Shown: positions 9,790 through 19,142, numbered from the stretch's first letter. The stretch is DNA of 64,000 nt from Rhizobiales bacterium IMCC20636 (GCA_016865015.1 CP018226.1:2759001-2823000), one strand, 5' to 3'. Translations and numbers: made by a program. The notes: generated by a model from the sequence alone, not told the origin.

Positions 9790-10587
9790 ATGCAAGGCGT
9801 TCTTGAAAAAATCTGTCGTTACAAGCTTGAAGAAATAGAGGCTGCAAAAGCGAAGCTGAGCCTCGCCGAGATCAAACGACAAGCGCAGGATGCAGACCCT
9901 GTCAGAGGTTTCAAAGCAGCCTTGCAGACCACCGTGTCCGATGGTCGCTTCGCGTTGATAGCAGAAGTCAAGAAAGCAAGTCCGTCCAAGGGTTTGATCC
10001 GCGCTGATTTTGATCCACCTTCGCTGGCGCGCGCCTATCAGGATGGTGGCGCTACCTGTCTGTCGGTGCTCACCGATAGGCCATCGTTTCAGGGGCATCC
10101 GGATTTCCTGCTGGCGGCGCGTTCCGCCACCAGCCTGCCTGCCCTGCGCAAGGATTTCATGCTGGACCCCTATCAGGTGTACGAGGCACGTGCCTGGAAC
10201 GCCGATTGCATCTTGATCATCATGGCCTGCACACAGGATGACCAGGCCAAGGCGCTGGAAGAGACTGCGTTTCTACTGGGAATGGATGTGCTGGTAGAGG
10301 TTCATGATGAGGCCGAAACAGAACGAGCTCTGACCCATTTGTCATCAGGCCTGATCGGCGTCAACAATCGCAATCTGGATACGTTTGAAACCAGCCTGAC
10401 GACTTGCGAAACCTTGGCCAGACTGATTCCCGATGACAAGCTGCTAGTTGGCGAGAGCGGCATTAACACCCATCAGGATTTACTGCGTCTCAGGAACTGT
10501 GGAATCAACAGCTTTCTGGTCGGCGAGAGCCTGATGCGTCAGGAAAATGTAACTGCTGCAACCATAAAATTGCTGACAGGAGCCTGA
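9790..10587 (+). CDS. trpC: Indole-3-glycerol-phosphate synthase
   Basis: Closes the indole ring by converting 1-(2-carboxyphenylamino)-deoxyribulose phosphate to indole-glycerol phosphate. The protein is 265 residues, a (beta/alpha)8 barrel. The family motifs are present: [13 protein letters not shown] with the catalytic lysine, [27 protein letters not shown] and LVGESGI near the C-terminus. It is a monofunctional TrpC, not fused to TrpF. It starts directly after the trpD stop and is followed one base later by moaC. Confidence 0.96.
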   Translation: MQGVLEKICRYKLEEIEAAKAKLSLAEIKRQAQDADPVRGFKAALQTTVSDGRFALIAEVKKASPSKGLIRADFDPPSLARAYQDGGATCLSVLTDRPSFQGHPDFLLAARSATSLPALRKDFMLDPYQVYEARAWNADCILIIMACTQDDQAKALEETAFLLGMDVLVEVHDEAETERALTHLSSGLIGVNNRNLDTFETSLTTCETLARLIPDDKLLVGESGINTHQDLLRLRNCGINSFLVGESLMRQENVTAATIKLLTGA

Positions 10588-10588
10588 G

Positions 10589-11068
10589 ATGTCGAAACTG
10601 ACGCATCTCAGTGAGAGCGGCGAAGCCAATATGGTGGATGTGGCCGACAAGGCGGTGACCAGCCGCCTCGCCCAGGCCGAAGGCCGGGTGGACATGCTAC
10701 CTGAAACTCTGGACATGATCCTGTCGGGCAATGCCAAGAAAGGTGATGTTCTGGGGACGGCTCGTCTGGCTGGCATCATGGCGGCAAAACGCACCCATGA
10801 ACTGGTACCACTGTGTCATCAATTGCTGATCAGCAAGATCGAGGTTTCAATAGAACCCGATCTTGAGGCATCTGCATTGCGCGTTGCGGCAACCGTCCGG
10901 GTGAATGGTCAAACCGGCGTCGAAATGGAAGCTCTCACCGCCGTATCGGTCGCCTGCCTGACCATCTATGATATGGCAAAGGCGGTTGATCGCGGGATGC
11001 GTATTGAAGGCATTCGGGTGTTGGAAAAAAGCGGCGGTAAATCCGGCGTGTATCGCGCAGAAGCGTAG
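10589..11068 (+). CDS. moaC: Cyclic pyranopterin monophosphate synthase
   Basis: Works with MoaA to form cyclic pyranopterin monophosphate in molybdenum-cofactor synthesis. The 159-residue length is typical. The conserved [43 protein letters not shown] and [11 protein letters not shown] blocks are present. In the usual LCHPL motif the proline is replaced, giving LCHQL, while the histidine is kept. It is part of the trpD-trpC-moaC-moeA gene string. Confidence 0.95.
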   Translation: MSKLTHLSESGEANMVDVADKAVTSRLAQAEGRVDMLPETLDMILSGNAKKGDVLGTARLAGIMAAKRTHELVPLCHQLLISKIEVSIEPDLEASALRVAATVRVNGQTGVEMEALTAVSVACLTIYDMAKAVDRGMRIEGIRVLEKSGGKSGVYRAEA

Positions 11069-11083
11069 GAACGGTAGACTTAC

Positions 11084-12301
11084 ATGGCGCTCCTTGCTGT
11101 TGCTGACGCCAGACAGGCGATCCTGAGTGAAGTCTCAAGATTGCCCGAGGAAATGGTGCCACTAAAGCAGGCGCATCAACGCATCAGTGCAGGACAGCTC
11201 TCTGCCCGGCGCACACAGCCTCCCTTTTCGACCACAGCGATGGACGGCTATGCGGTGCGTCATGCGGATCTGTCCAGTGATGACACGTTGGATGTTGTGG
11301 GTGAGGCACCAGCAGGTCATCGATATCCGCACCCCCTCCTGCCAGGTCAGGCCGTGCGCATATTTACCGGTGCGCCACTGCCGGAAGGCGCTGACACGAT
11401 CCTCATTCAGGAAGATGCGGAAATTCGCAGCAATGGCTCCATCCGCCCGCTTGAAATTCCGGAAAAATCAGCTTTTGTGCGTCCGGCCGGTCTGGACTTC
11501 AAACAGGGCGAGGTGCTGATCGAAGCCGCTTGCACCCTTCAAGCCGCGGATCTGGCGTTGCTGGCCAGCATGAATTACGCAGATGTTCCGGTTGTTCGCA
11601 AACCCCGGATCGGGGTTCTGGCCACGGGCGATGAGCTGGCCATGCCGGGAACCGATATTGGCGCGGACCAGATTGTTGCCTCAAATAATTTCGGTGTGGC
11701 TGCCCGAATTACCGAGTTGGGCGGCCATCCGATTGATCTTGGCATCGCCAAGGACACAGAAGATGATCTGTTGCGGGCTCTGAAGAAGGCCGAGAACCAG
11801 AAATGTGATGCAATCATCACGTTAGGCGGCGCCTCCGTTGGAACCCATGATCTGGTCCAACAGGCGTTTCAAAGCGCAGGTCTGTCGCTCTCATTCTGGA
11901 AAATTGCGATGCGACCCGGCAAACCACTGATGTTTGGAACCGTCGGCAACATGCTGTTTCTGGGATTTCCCGGCAATCCGGTCTCCAGCATGGTCTGCGG
12001 CGAATTGTTCATGGCTCCGCTCATCAGGAAATGGCTGGGTCAACCCACAGATATCCGTTTCAGGCAGGCGGTGCTGGGCAAAGACCTGCCGGCCAATGAT
12101 CAGCGGGAAGATTATCTGCGTGCGATATTGCAGCCGGATACTGGCTCAGGACAACTGCAGACTGTCACTCCACTCGACCGGCAGGACAGTTCCATGCTGG
12201 CAAATTTTGCACGGGCAAACTGCCTGATCAAACGTGTCCCCTTTGCACCTGGAGACGTTCCGGGCGCGATTGTAGAGGTCCTGATGTTGCGTCCGGACTG
12301 A
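11084..12301 (+). CDS. moeA: Molybdopterin molybdenumtransferase
   Basis: Inserts molybdate into adenylated molybdopterin in the last step of molybdenum-cofactor synthesis. The 405-residue protein shows the domain order of MoeA. N-terminal motifs are TTAMDGYAVR and FTGAPLPEGADTI. The central MoCF domain has LATGDEL and GGASVGTHDLV, followed by MRPGKPLMFG and FPGNPVSS. It lies 15 bases after moaC in the same operon. The lexA gene follows but has its own promoter region with LexA boxes. Confidence 0.95.
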   Translation: MALLAVADARQAILSEVSRLPEEMVPLKQAHQRISAGQLSARRTQPPFSTTAMDGYAVRHADLSSDDTLDVVGEAPAGHRYPHPLLPGQAVRIFTGAPLPEGADTILIQEDAEIRSNGSIRPLEIPEKSAFVRPAGLDFKQGEVLIEAACTLQAADLALLASMNYADVPVVRKPRIGVLATGDELAMPGTDIGADQIVASNNFGVAARITELGGHPIDLGIAKDTEDDLLRALKKAENQKCDAIITLGGASVGTHDLVQQAFQSAGLSLSFWKIAMRPGKPLMFGTVGNMLFLGFPGNPVSSMVCGELFMAPLIRKWLGQPTDIRFRQAVLGKDLPANDQREDYLRAILQPDTGSGQLQTVTPLDRQDSSMLANFARANCLIKRVPFAPGDVPGAIVEVLMLRPD

Positions 12302-12316
12302 TACAAAGCGGGCAAT

Positions 12317-12331
12317 GTTCCATATATGTTT
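12317..12331 (+). promoter_or_regulatory. Imperfect LexA (SOS) box upstream of lexA
   Basis: GTTC-N7-GTTT, one base off the alphaproteobacterial LexA consensus GTTC-N7-GTTC. It lies 16 bases to the left of a perfect box, and the pair suggests cooperative autoregulation. On its own this site would be weak evidence. Confidence 0.45.
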
Positions 12332-12347
12332 CGTTTGCGCCCTTGTG

Positions 12348-12362
12348 GAACAAGACATGAAC
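12348..12362 (-). promoter_or_regulatory. LexA (SOS) box upstream of lexA
   Basis: GAAC-AAGACAT-GAAC on the plus strand, which is a perfect GTTC-N7-GTTC on the minus strand, the direct-repeat operator established for alphaproteobacterial LexA. It ends 91 bases before the lexA start and should let LexA repress its own gene until DNA damage triggers self-cleavage. Confidence 0.8.
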
Positions 12363-12453
12363 AGTTAGTGTGTTCATGCTTTGTACACATCTGATTCCTA
12401 TGATGATGGCGCCTTTGGCCTCTGTGGACCCTCAGAACCCAGGATTGATTGAC

Positions 12454-13179
12454 ATGCTGACGCGCAAACAACACGAGCTATTGATGTTCATTCACGAACG
12501 CCTGAAAGAAACAGGTGTTCCGCCTTCCTTTGATGAAATGAAGGTCGCGCTTGATCTGAAATCCAAATCGGGAATTCACAGGCTCATTGTCGCGCTTGAA
12601 GAACGTGGATTTCTGCGCCGCATGCCCAATCGGGCGCGCGCAATGGAGATTATCAAGCTTCCGGAATCTGTTTCACCAAGCCTTGCAGCTCCTCGCAGCA
12701 AAGGGTTCTCGCCCAGCGTCATTGAAGGCAGTCTCGGCAAGAGGCCTGAAACCGTGGCAGCTGCCAACGATACTGGCCCATCCCGTGATGATGCCCATTC
12801 GGTGACCATACCCGTCATGGGCCGGATTGCAGCTGGTACGCCGATTTCCGCAATCCAGACTCACAGCCATACAATCCCCGTGCCTGCGGATATGCTGTCT
12901 TCAGGCGAGCATTTTGCGTTGGAAGTGCGCGGAGACTCGATGATTGATGCCGGTATTCTGGATGGGGACACCGTTGTCATCAAGAAAGGCTCTACGGCCG
13001 AAACGGGTGATATTGTGGTCGCTTTGATCGACGATGAAGAGGCAACCTTGAAGCGTCTGCGCAGAAAAGGTGGTTCCATCGCACTGGAAGCTGCCAATCC
13101 TGCCTATGAAACCCGTATTTTCGGGCCCGACCAGGTGTCAGTTCAGGGCAAGTTGATCGGTCTTCTCAGGACGTATTGA
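12454..13179 (+). CDS. lexA: SOS-response repressor and self-cleaving protease LexA
   Basis: Represses DNA-repair genes and cleaves itself when RecA filaments form. The 241-residue protein has an N-terminal winged HTH ([30 protein letters not shown]) and a C-terminal S24 peptidase domain. The cleavage site Ala127-Gly128 (GRIAAGTP), the catalytic Ser162 (RGDSMIDAG) and Lys200 (EATLKRL) are all visible. A long linker with the insert common in alphaproteobacteria separates the domains. The frame extends 28 codons upstream, but the chosen ATG gives the canonical [10 protein letters not shown] start. LexA boxes lie upstream. Confidence 0.96.
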   Translation: MLTRKQHELLMFIHERLKETGVPPSFDEMKVALDLKSKSGIHRLIVALEERGFLRRMPNRARAMEIIKLPESVSPSLAAPRSKGFSPSVIEGSLGKRPETVAAANDTGPSRDDAHSVTIPVMGRIAAGTPISAIQTHSHTIPVPADMLSSGEHFALEVRGDSMIDAGILDGDTVVIKKGSTAETGDIVVALIDDEEATLKRLRRKGGSIALEAANPAYETRIFGPDQVSVQGKLIGLLRTY

Positions 13180-13331
13180 CGCGCATCACTTAGGTTCATG
13201 CCGGTTTTCACCCAGCTATCAGCTTCAGTTCCAGCAGGAAGCCTGTCAAATCAACACCTTCCTTTTGGTGTTGTGTCAGCCAATTGTGCACAGGTCTTTT
13301 TGATTGTCCGCAATTTCCCGCTACCGCTATT

Positions 13332-14087
13332 TCATTCCGATGTTTCGGATGGCTGTCCACCGAGACGCCGGAAGAGGAACGCCTCGACTTGGACCATTGC
13401 GTCGTAAATCAGGACCGCGAATAACCCAACAATCAACCCGCCTTGCAACACATAGGCCGTGTTGTTTGTCAGCAACCCGGCGATGATCACCTCGCCCAGT
13501 GTCCGGGCCGCGACCGTAGATCCGATCGTGGCTGTACCCAAGGCGATGACCACGGACAGACGAATGCCGGTCAGTATCACCGGGAGCGCAAGCGGCAGTT
13601 CAACCCGCACCAGGCGCTGTCTGCGGCTGAGGCCGATACCACGTGCAGCTTCCATCGTCGCCGGAGGCAAGGTCGAAAGTCCCGTGATGGCGTTTTCGAA
13701 AATTGGCAGCAATCCGTAGAGAAACAGCGCGACCAGAGTTGGCCCGGAGCCAAACCCAAGCGATGGCACCGCGAGCGCCAAAACGGCAACCGGGGGAAAG
13801 GTCTGCCCCATATTGGTAATTGTGCGCGACAAGGGAAGGAAAGCGGCCCCTGCGGGTCGCGTCACAAGGATTGCTAGCGTCACAGCCACAAGCGTCGCCG
13901 CAGTGGAAGCCAAAGCCACAAGCCCAAGATGGCTCAGGGACAATGACAGCAGAGACGCTCGTTCATAGATGATGGGTCCACCCTCAGGCGCGAAAGGGGC
14001 AAAGACCCATGCGAACCAGGCAGGTCGTAACACCAGAGCCAGCAGCACCGTGCCGAGTGCCACTCGAAGGAGTGTACCCCGTTTCAC
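13332..14087 (-). CDS. yehW: Osmoprotectant ABC transporter permease (YehW type)
   Basis: A 251-residue integral membrane permease with about six membrane segments and the permease-ATPase coupling motif EAARGIGLSRRQRLVRVELPLA, seen here as EAARGIGLS and VELPLALPVILTG. It is the last gene of a four-gene set in the same order as E. coli osmF(yehZ)-yehY-yehX-yehW, a low-affinity glycine-betaine/osmoprotectant importer. It starts with GTG overlapping the stop of the ATPase gene by four bases. It converges on lexA. The transported compound is an inference from the family. Confidence 0.88.
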   Translation of the reverse strand: MKRGTLLRVALGTVLLALVLRPAWFAWVFAPFAPEGGPIIYERASLLSLSLSHLGLVALASTAATLVAVTLAILVTRPAGAAFLPLSRTITNMGQTFPPVAVLALAVPSLGFGSGPTLVALFLYGLLPIFENAITGLSTLPPATMEAARGIGLSRRQRLVRVELPLALPVILTGIRLSVVIALGTATIGSTVAARTLGEVIIAGLLTNNTAYVLQGGLIVGLFAVLIYDAMVQVEAFLFRRLGGQPSETSE

Positions 14088-15019
14088 CTTTGGCCTTTTG
14101 CCTGGGCGCGGATCGCGTCAAGCGTCACCCGGCCCATTGGCACACCGTCCTGCACCACCGGCACAGCGTCCCGACCACTCCACAAACAAGTCGAGAGAGC
14201 GTCGCGCAAGCTGGTATCTGCCGCCAGAGCGTCGCCCTCCGCGGAGCCCTCCTCAACGATTTCTGACACGGGGATGAGAGACAGGAGCCGCAAGGGGCGC
14301 TCCACGCCGCCCACCATCTCGGCTACGAAATCCGTCGCCGGTCGCAAGACGATTTCGGCTGGTGTGCCATGTTGCACCAAACGACCCTCATCCATCACTG
14401 CCACCCGGTCTCCAAGATGCATGGCCTCTTCCATATCATGTGTCACCAGCATGATGGTCGAGCCCAAGGCTTGCTGAATGCGGCGCAAATCTTCCTGCGC
14501 CCGCGCCCGGATAATCGGGTCGAGCGCGCCAAATGGTTCGTCCATCAAAAGCAGGTCGGGTCGCGAGGCCAGAGCCCGTGCCACGCCGACGCGCTGCTGC
14601 TGCCCGCCGGACAACTCTGCCGGATAGCGGTCCCGGAACTGCTCAGGCTCCATCGAGAAAAGATCCAGAAGTTCGTCAACGCGGGCATTTATCTTTTCTT
14701 TCGGCCAGCCCAGAAGCTCTGGCACAGCGGCGATATTACGCGCCACCGTATAATGTGGAAACAGCCCGTGGCCCTGGATCGCATAGCCGATACGCCGCCG
14801 CAGGACGTGTTTCGCTAGTGTTCCTGTAGGTGTTCCATTGATCCGCACCTCACCCGAACTTGGCTCGACCAGACGATTGATCATGCGCAGCAACGTGGTC
14901 TTTCCAGAACCCGACGTGCCTACGATCACCGTTATTGTAGCGGTGTCCACCGTCATCGACACAGAATCCACTGCAGGCAAGCCATCGTAGAGTTTGGTAA
15001 TCTGCTCAATCTCAATCAT
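14084..15019 (-). CDS. yehX: Osmoprotectant ABC transporter ATP-binding protein (YehX type)
   Basis: Energises the osmoprotectant importer from the cytoplasmic side. The 311-residue protein shows Walker A (GTSGSGKTTLLRM), the Q-loop, the signature LSGGQQQRVGVARAL, Walker B (LLLMDEPFGALDP) and the switch His in VTHDMEEAM. After about residue 240 a short CBS-like tail (DAVPVVQDGVPMGRVTLD) may sense ionic strength, as in OpuA-type ATPases. It overlaps both neighbouring permease genes by four bases, so the operon is tightly coupled. Confidence 0.92.
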   Translation of the reverse strand: MIEIEQITKLYDGLPAVDSVSMTVDTATITVIVGTSGSGKTTLLRMINRLVEPSSGEVRINGTPTGTLAKHVLRRRIGYAIQGHGLFPHYTVARNIAAVPELLGWPKEKINARVDELLDLFSMEPEQFRDRYPAELSGGQQQRVGVARALASRPDLLLMDEPFGALDPIIRARAQEDLRRIQQALGSTIMLVTHDMEEAMHLGDRVAVMDEGRLVQHGTPAEIVLRPATDFVAEMVGGVERPLRLLSLIPVSEIVEEGSAEGDALAADTSLRDALSTCLWSGRDAVPVVQDGVPMGRVTLDAIRAQAKGQR

Positions 15020-16095
15020 GGCGTATGCTCCGGTATCGGTCTTGTCAGCTCAACGAGGATATCCATGACAATGGCCGACACGAGCGCCAAGGCCACGGTG
15101 GGCAGCGCGCCGAGCAGAATCAAGTCGGTTGCAGTCTGGTTCAGGCCCTGAAAGACGAATGTTCCGAAGCCGCCACCGCCGATCAGCCCGGCAATCACCG
15201 CAAGACCGATGTTCTGAACCAGAACGATGCGAAGCCCGGCGAGGATCACTGGCAGGCCCAGTGGCAGCTCAACCCGTATGAGACGTTGCCACTCGGTCAT
15301 TCCCATGCCCCTTGCCGCTTCACGGGCAGCCGGTGGGGTACTTTGCAGCCCTGCAATCATGTTCGCCACCACAGGCAGCAACGAATAGAGCACCAGGGCC
15401 AGGAAAGCGGGGGCAAAGCCGATCCCGGCGATGCCGATGGCCTTTGCGCCCGGCACCGCATCACCAACCCAGCCAAGAAGCGGGATCATGATGCCGAACA
15501 TCGCCAGTGACGGAATGGTTTGCATGAAGCTGAGGATTGGCAGGAGCGCGCGGCGCAGCCCGGCGCGGCGATGGCAGACAATACCGAGCGGCAGGCCGAT
15601 GGCTGCAGCGGTCGCAAGCGAGCCGAAGGCCAGTCCGAGATGCCGCAATGTCGCATCGCGGAACGCGTCCTGTCGGCTGGCATATTCCTGCATGATCGAA
15701 AGGTCGGATAAAACGCCTGACTGCAACAACAGCGCCAGAAGGGCGAGCACCACAGCAAGCAAACCAGCCCGCGTAAATGGCCCGGGGGATAGATTGGACA
15801 AGGCATCGGCCATCAGCAGTGCCAGCACCACCAGCAGGCACCAGAACCCTGCTCCCGGCGAGACCCGCGCATAGTCGCCAGCCCCCACCAGCAGCGCCGG
15901 AGCGCCCTGTGAGACGAGCCAGACCAACCCAGCCAGACCTAACGCAGCGCCCGCCAGCCGCAACCATGGCCAGGCCAGCTGCAATCCCAGAACAAGGCCT
16001 GCCGCAAGCGCTACCATTCCCGGCACCATGACCGCAGGTTCGGCCAAATGCCAGACGGCCCGACCCTCACCCGCTACAATACGGTTGGCGGCCAA
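15016..16095 (-). CDS. yehY: Osmoprotectant ABC transporter permease (YehY type)
   Basis: A large permease (359 residues from the TTG used here) with several extra N-terminal membrane segments before the standard permease core, which carries AAREAARGMGMTEWQRLIRV. YehY of E. coli is about 385 residues. The frame stays open upstream and encodes another hydrophobic helix (AVLGLAALLAPFLTLAANR) before reaching the end of the binding-protein gene. No ATG, GTG or TTG occurs in that stretch. The true start is therefore probably a rare codon such as CTG at 16185, or there is a sequence error. It overlaps the ATPase gene by four bases. Confidence 0.88.
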   Translation of the reverse strand: MAANRIVAGEGRAVWHLAEPAVMVPGMVALAAGLVLGLQLAWPWLRLAGAALGLAGLVWLVSQGAPALLVGAGDYARVSPGAGFWCLLVVLALLMADALSNLSPGPFTRAGLLAVVLALLALLLQSGVLSDLSIMQEYASRQDAFRDATLRHLGLAFGSLATAAAIGLPLGIVCHRRAGLRRALLPILSFMQTIPSLAMFGIMIPLLGWVGDAVPGAKAIGIAGIGFAPAFLALVLYSLLPVVANMIAGLQSTPPAAREAARGMGMTEWQRLIRVELPLGLPVILAGLRIVLVQNIGLAVIAGLIGGGGFGTFVFQGLNQTATDLILLGALPTVALALVSAIVMDILVELTRPIPEHTP

Positions 16096-16199
16096 GGTCA
16101 GGAAGGGTGCCAGCAGTGCAGCCAGCCCAAGAACGGCAAACAGCAGGCCGGGTGGAGAGAGCGCCGGTTTGACGGCGCCCCTCAGATTTATTGCAGCGA

Positions 16200-17108
16200 T
16201 TAGTCCAGCACCCCAATTTGGGTGAGATAATCGCGAGCTACCGCCTCAGACGGCTCACCGCCTACCTGGATGCGACCATTGAGCGATTGCAATGTTGCCA
16301 TATCCAGGCCTGCAAAGATCGGGTTCAGCACATCTGCAATGGATGGGTATTCTGCCAGCACGGCATCACGAATGACGGGAGCTGGCTCATACACAGGCTG
16401 TACGCCCTTGTCGTCGGCCATCACCACAAGCCCGGTTGCACCGACGCCACCATCGGTGCCATAGGCCATGGCTGCATTAACGCCAGAGGTGCCGCGTGCA
16501 GCAGCCTGGATCGTCGCGGCAGTATCTCCTCCGGAAAGAACAACGGTCTGGTCAGGCGTAAGGACAAATCCATAGGCTTCCTGCATCGCGGGCAGAACTG
16601 CCGGGGACGATACGAACTCGGTCGAAGCGGCAAGCTTCACCGATCCCCCACCAGCCACCCAGGTACCGAAATCGGACATGGTGACAAGATTGTTGTCCTT
16701 GGCCAGCGGACCGGTCAGGGCAATTGCCCAGGTATTGTTCGCCGGGGCAGACTGAAGCCAGGTGAGTTGATTTTTCTCGGCGTCCAGTTCCGCAGCGCGG
16801 GCATGGGCGGCTTTGGCGTCTTTCCAAACCGGGCTATCAGCTTCGTTGAAGAAATAGGCGGCATTGCCAGTGTATTCCGGGTAGATGTCGATCTGCCCCG
16901 CCAGCAATGCTTCACGCACAACCTGCGTTCCGCCCAACTGCAGGCGGCGTTCAACCGGCAGACCCGCATCCTCCAGAGCAAGCGCAATGACATTGCCCAG
17001 AAGACCGCCTTCGGTATCGATCTTCGATGACACTGTGATTTCTGCCTGCGCTGCGCTGGCCAGTGCAGCGGTCAGGCCCGCAACGGTAAGAATAAGATTG
17101 AGTTTCAT
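16200..17108 (-). CDS. osmF: Osmoprotectant-binding periplasmic protein (OsmF/YehZ type)
   Basis: Captures the osmoprotectant in the periplasm and hands it to the YehY/YehW channel. The 302-residue protein has a Sec signal peptide (about 22 residues ending ASAAQA). The OpuAC-type fold follows, with the conserved IDTEGGLLGNVIALALEDAG near the start, the LAGQIDIYPEYTGNAAYFF segment and a DYLTQIGVLD C-terminus. In OpuAC proteins aromatic residues cage the quaternary ammonium group. It is the first gene of the four-gene transporter operon, so its upstream region should hold the promoter. Confidence 0.9.
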   Translation of the reverse strand: MKLNLILTVAGLTAALASAAQAEITVSSKIDTEGGLLGNVIALALEDAGLPVERRLQLGGTQVVREALLAGQIDIYPEYTGNAAYFFNEADSPVWKDAKAAHARAAELDAEKNQLTWLQSAPANNTWAIALTGPLAKDNNLVTMSDFGTWVAGGGSVKLAASTEFVSSPAVLPAMQEAYGFVLTPDQTVVLSGGDTAATIQAAARGTSGVNAAMAYGTDGGVGATGLVVMADDKGVQPVYEPAPVIRDAVLAEYPSIADVLNPIFAGLDMATLQSLNGRIQVGGEPSEAVARDYLTQIGVLD

Positions 17109-17433
17109 GATGGGGTAGCCTCCTTGAGCGTTTCAGTTCGCCGACTTTCCAGCGTGATTCGTGATACAGTGTAGTGGCTCCGACGCAGCCGCCAAGACCA
17201 ACAGGTCCAGCGACGGCCTTTCTTTTTTCAATATATTCAGCAAAACGCAACGCCTGCAACTCTCTTGGGACAAAGTGTCGCGATAAGCTTGCCCACCATG
17301 CGGGTTATCTCGACGGCACTGTAGGAGGACCGACGATTTCCGGGTGGGATCGCGGGCTAAACTTATTTCAATGTTTGAATTGGCGATAATAAAACCGGTC
17401 TTGCGTATCGAACCTTGGAGGAACCTGTTTGGC
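17109..17433. other. Intergenic region upstream of the osmF operon
   Basis: A 325-base stretch between the GNAT gene stop and the osmF start, both on the minus strand. It should carry the osmF promoter and the end of the GNAT transcript. The osmF ribosome binding site (AAGGAGG) lies 7 bases upstream of its ATG. No further gene, repeat or clear terminator is visible. Confidence 0.4.
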
Positions 17434-17934
17434 TCAGTTCGGACACTCAGCAGATGTCATATCCAGTTCCATGAGGAAATTCGTCAGTTCAACGTCATTC
17501 CTCACGACCGTTTGTTGCTGAATGATCACCCAGTTGCGCTTTTCAAAAAAGCGGCGTGCCATGTGGCTGGCATGTGTTTGTAGCTGTGTAAATTGTCTGA
17601 TCCGGGCTTGTTTGAGGATCGCATTGTATAATTCACCGGCAACGCCTTTGCCCATCGCTGCCGGCCTGACAAATGCCAAATCGATGACACCCTGATCCGT
17701 CAGTGTCATAAAGCCCAACAATTGATCTTCGTCGAAGGCCATCAAGCTGCATTGCGTCTTCAGCCGGGTTTGCCAGTCCGAGATATCTGGAATTGATGCA
17801 GCCCACGCATTCCTTTGTTCCTGCGTATAGGTATCTATGGCACCGGTCTGGACAGCTTCAAAAAACAATTGGGCGGATGCAGCGGCATCGTGATCCTGAA
17901 ACCGGCGGATTTTCAGATCCGTGACCATGCTCAC
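17434..17934 (-). CDS. GNAT-family N-acetyltransferase
   Basis: A 166-residue protein with the acetyl-CoA-binding motif A of the GNAT fold (VRPAAMGKGVAGELYNAIL). It is preceded by the beta-strands of the core and followed by the ARRFFEKRNW segment that closes the fold. Its substrate cannot be told from the sequence. The GTG start overlaps the stop codon of the upstream Lrp-type regulator by four bases, so the two are translationally coupled. The regulator may respond to an amino acid that relates to the acetylated compound. An ATG two codons later is an alternative start. Confidence 0.85.
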   Translation of the reverse strand: MSMVTDLKIRRFQDHDAAASAQLFFEAVQTGAIDTYTQEQRNAWAASIPDISDWQTRLKTQCSLMAFDEDQLLGFMTLTDQGVIDLAFVRPAAMGKGVAGELYNAILKQARIRQFTQLQTHASHMARRFFEKRNWVIIQQQTVVRNDVELTNFLMELDMTSAECPN

Positions 17935-18410
17935 GTCTGAGATTTGTTAAGCTTCATATAGTCCAGTGGCAAGATGCTGGTGTTCTTGATTTCTTCCATC
18001 GCGAAGCTGGAACTCACATCCGAAATATCGATCTTGGCGATCAGCTTTTGATAGAATTTATCATAGGCTGCAATGTCCGGAACGACCACTTTCAGCAGAT
18101 AATCAACCTGGCCACTCATGCGGTAAAAAGAAACAACTTCGGGAAATTCGCTGATGACTTCGGCAAATCTGGTGAGCCATTCCTTGCTGTGCTGATTGGT
18201 ACTGATCGACACAAAGACAGAAACCCCTGCCCCGACCATTGCAGGATTCAGCACCGCCACACGCTGTTTGATGACGCCGTCTTCTTCCATTTTCTGGATA
18301 CGCCGCCAGCAAGGCGTGGTGGACAGGCCAACGCGTTTGCCGATTTCGGCAACCGGAACAGTGCTGTCTTTCTGCAGGATTGCCAGAATGCCGCGATCAA
18401 TTCTGTCCAT
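17931..18410 (-). CDS. Lrp/AsnC-family transcriptional regulator
   Basis: A 159-residue regulator. Residues 1-60 form the AsnC-type HTH (DRGILAILQKDSTVPVAEI, LSTTPCWRRIQKMEEDGVI), followed by the RAM effector domain (VSFYRMSGQVDYLLKVVVPD) that typically binds amino acids and forms octamers. It heads a two-gene unit with the GNAT gene. The close match to the Lrp pattern fixes the family, but the ligand and targets are unknown. Confidence 0.93.
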   Translation of the reverse strand: MDRIDRGILAILQKDSTVPVAEIGKRVGLSTTPCWRRIQKMEEDGVIKQRVAVLNPAMVGAGVSVFVSISTNQHSKEWLTRFAEVISEFPEVVSFYRMSGQVDYLLKVVVPDIAAYDKFYQKLIAKIDISDVSSSFAMEEIKNTSILPLDYMKLNKSQT

Positions 18411-18488
18411 GCCAACCTCGTTTCCATGTCAAAGTAAGCTCCTCATACAGGAACCTTGCTGCCACTTCCAGCAGCATTAAGACTGTGC

Positions 18489-19142
18489 TCAATCGGCTGC
18501 CAGCCTGGAGCGATCTTCGTCAAGAATGCGCGCCATCTCCTGACGCAGAACCGGAAGCTGTTCCTGTTCAAACCACAGATTGTTCTTGATCCAGGCATTG
18601 TTGCGCCAGGACGGATGCGGCAAGGGCATCATGCGCGGGACGTCCGGGGAAGCCTCGGAATCATACCAGTATTCGCGCCAGGCACCGACTGTCTCTGTCA
18701 GCGTTTTCTTACGCCGTGGGCCCAGATGGTAAGCGAGGGCATATTGCCCGATCATCAATAGCAGTTCGATTTGCGGCATGCTGGCAAACAACACATCGTG
18801 CCAGGTGCTTCTGCACTCCGGCCTTGGCGGCAGGTCCGATCCTTTTTCATTCTGTCCGGGAAAGCAGAACCCCATGGGAATGATGGCAATTTGGGCAGGG
18901 TCATAGAAGGTTTCATGGTCCAGCCCGAGCCACTCCCGCAACCGGTCCCCCGAGCGATCGGTAAAGGGCTGTCCTGATTCATGCACCCGGGTGCCCGGTG
19001 CCTGACCACAGATGCAGATGCGTGCAGTCGTTGAAACTTGCAAAACGGGTCGTGGTGAATGCGGCAAGGGATTTTTCAATGGCGCATCGACACAGATGCG
19101 ACACGCGCGAATATCGCTTACCAGATGATCAAATGACCGCAT
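18489..19142 (-). CDS. Uracil-DNA glycosylase superfamily protein
   Basis: A 217-residue protein. The water-activating loop region of the superfamily is seen as CGQAPGTRVHESGQPF, followed by GDRLREWLGLD. The DNA-intercalation motif near the C-terminus reads PHPSWRNNAWIKNNLWFE, with catalytic-type His. Members remove uracil or related damaged bases. Only two N-terminal cysteines (CRIC) are close together, so an iron-sulfur cluster of family-4/5 type is doubtful. The gene lies five bases from the downstream end of the nuclease gene on the same strand, suggesting co-transcription. Confidence 0.82.
   Translation of the reverse strand: MRSFDHLVSDIRACRICVDAPLKNPLPHSPRPVLQVSTTARICICGQAPGTRVHESGQPFTDRSGDRLREWLGLDHETFYDPAQIAIIPMGFCFPGQNEKGSDLPPRPECRSTWHDVLFASMPQIELLLMIGQYALAYHLGPRRKKTLTETVGAWREYWYDSEASPDVPRMMPLPHPSWRNNAWIKNNLWFEQEQLPVLRQEMARILDEDRSRLAAD

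Noticed and set aside
13252-13273. Small hairpin after lexA (CAACACC / GGTGTTG) as a terminator
   Set aside because: The stem is short, the loop is eight bases and there is no T-run, so the evidence is too weak.
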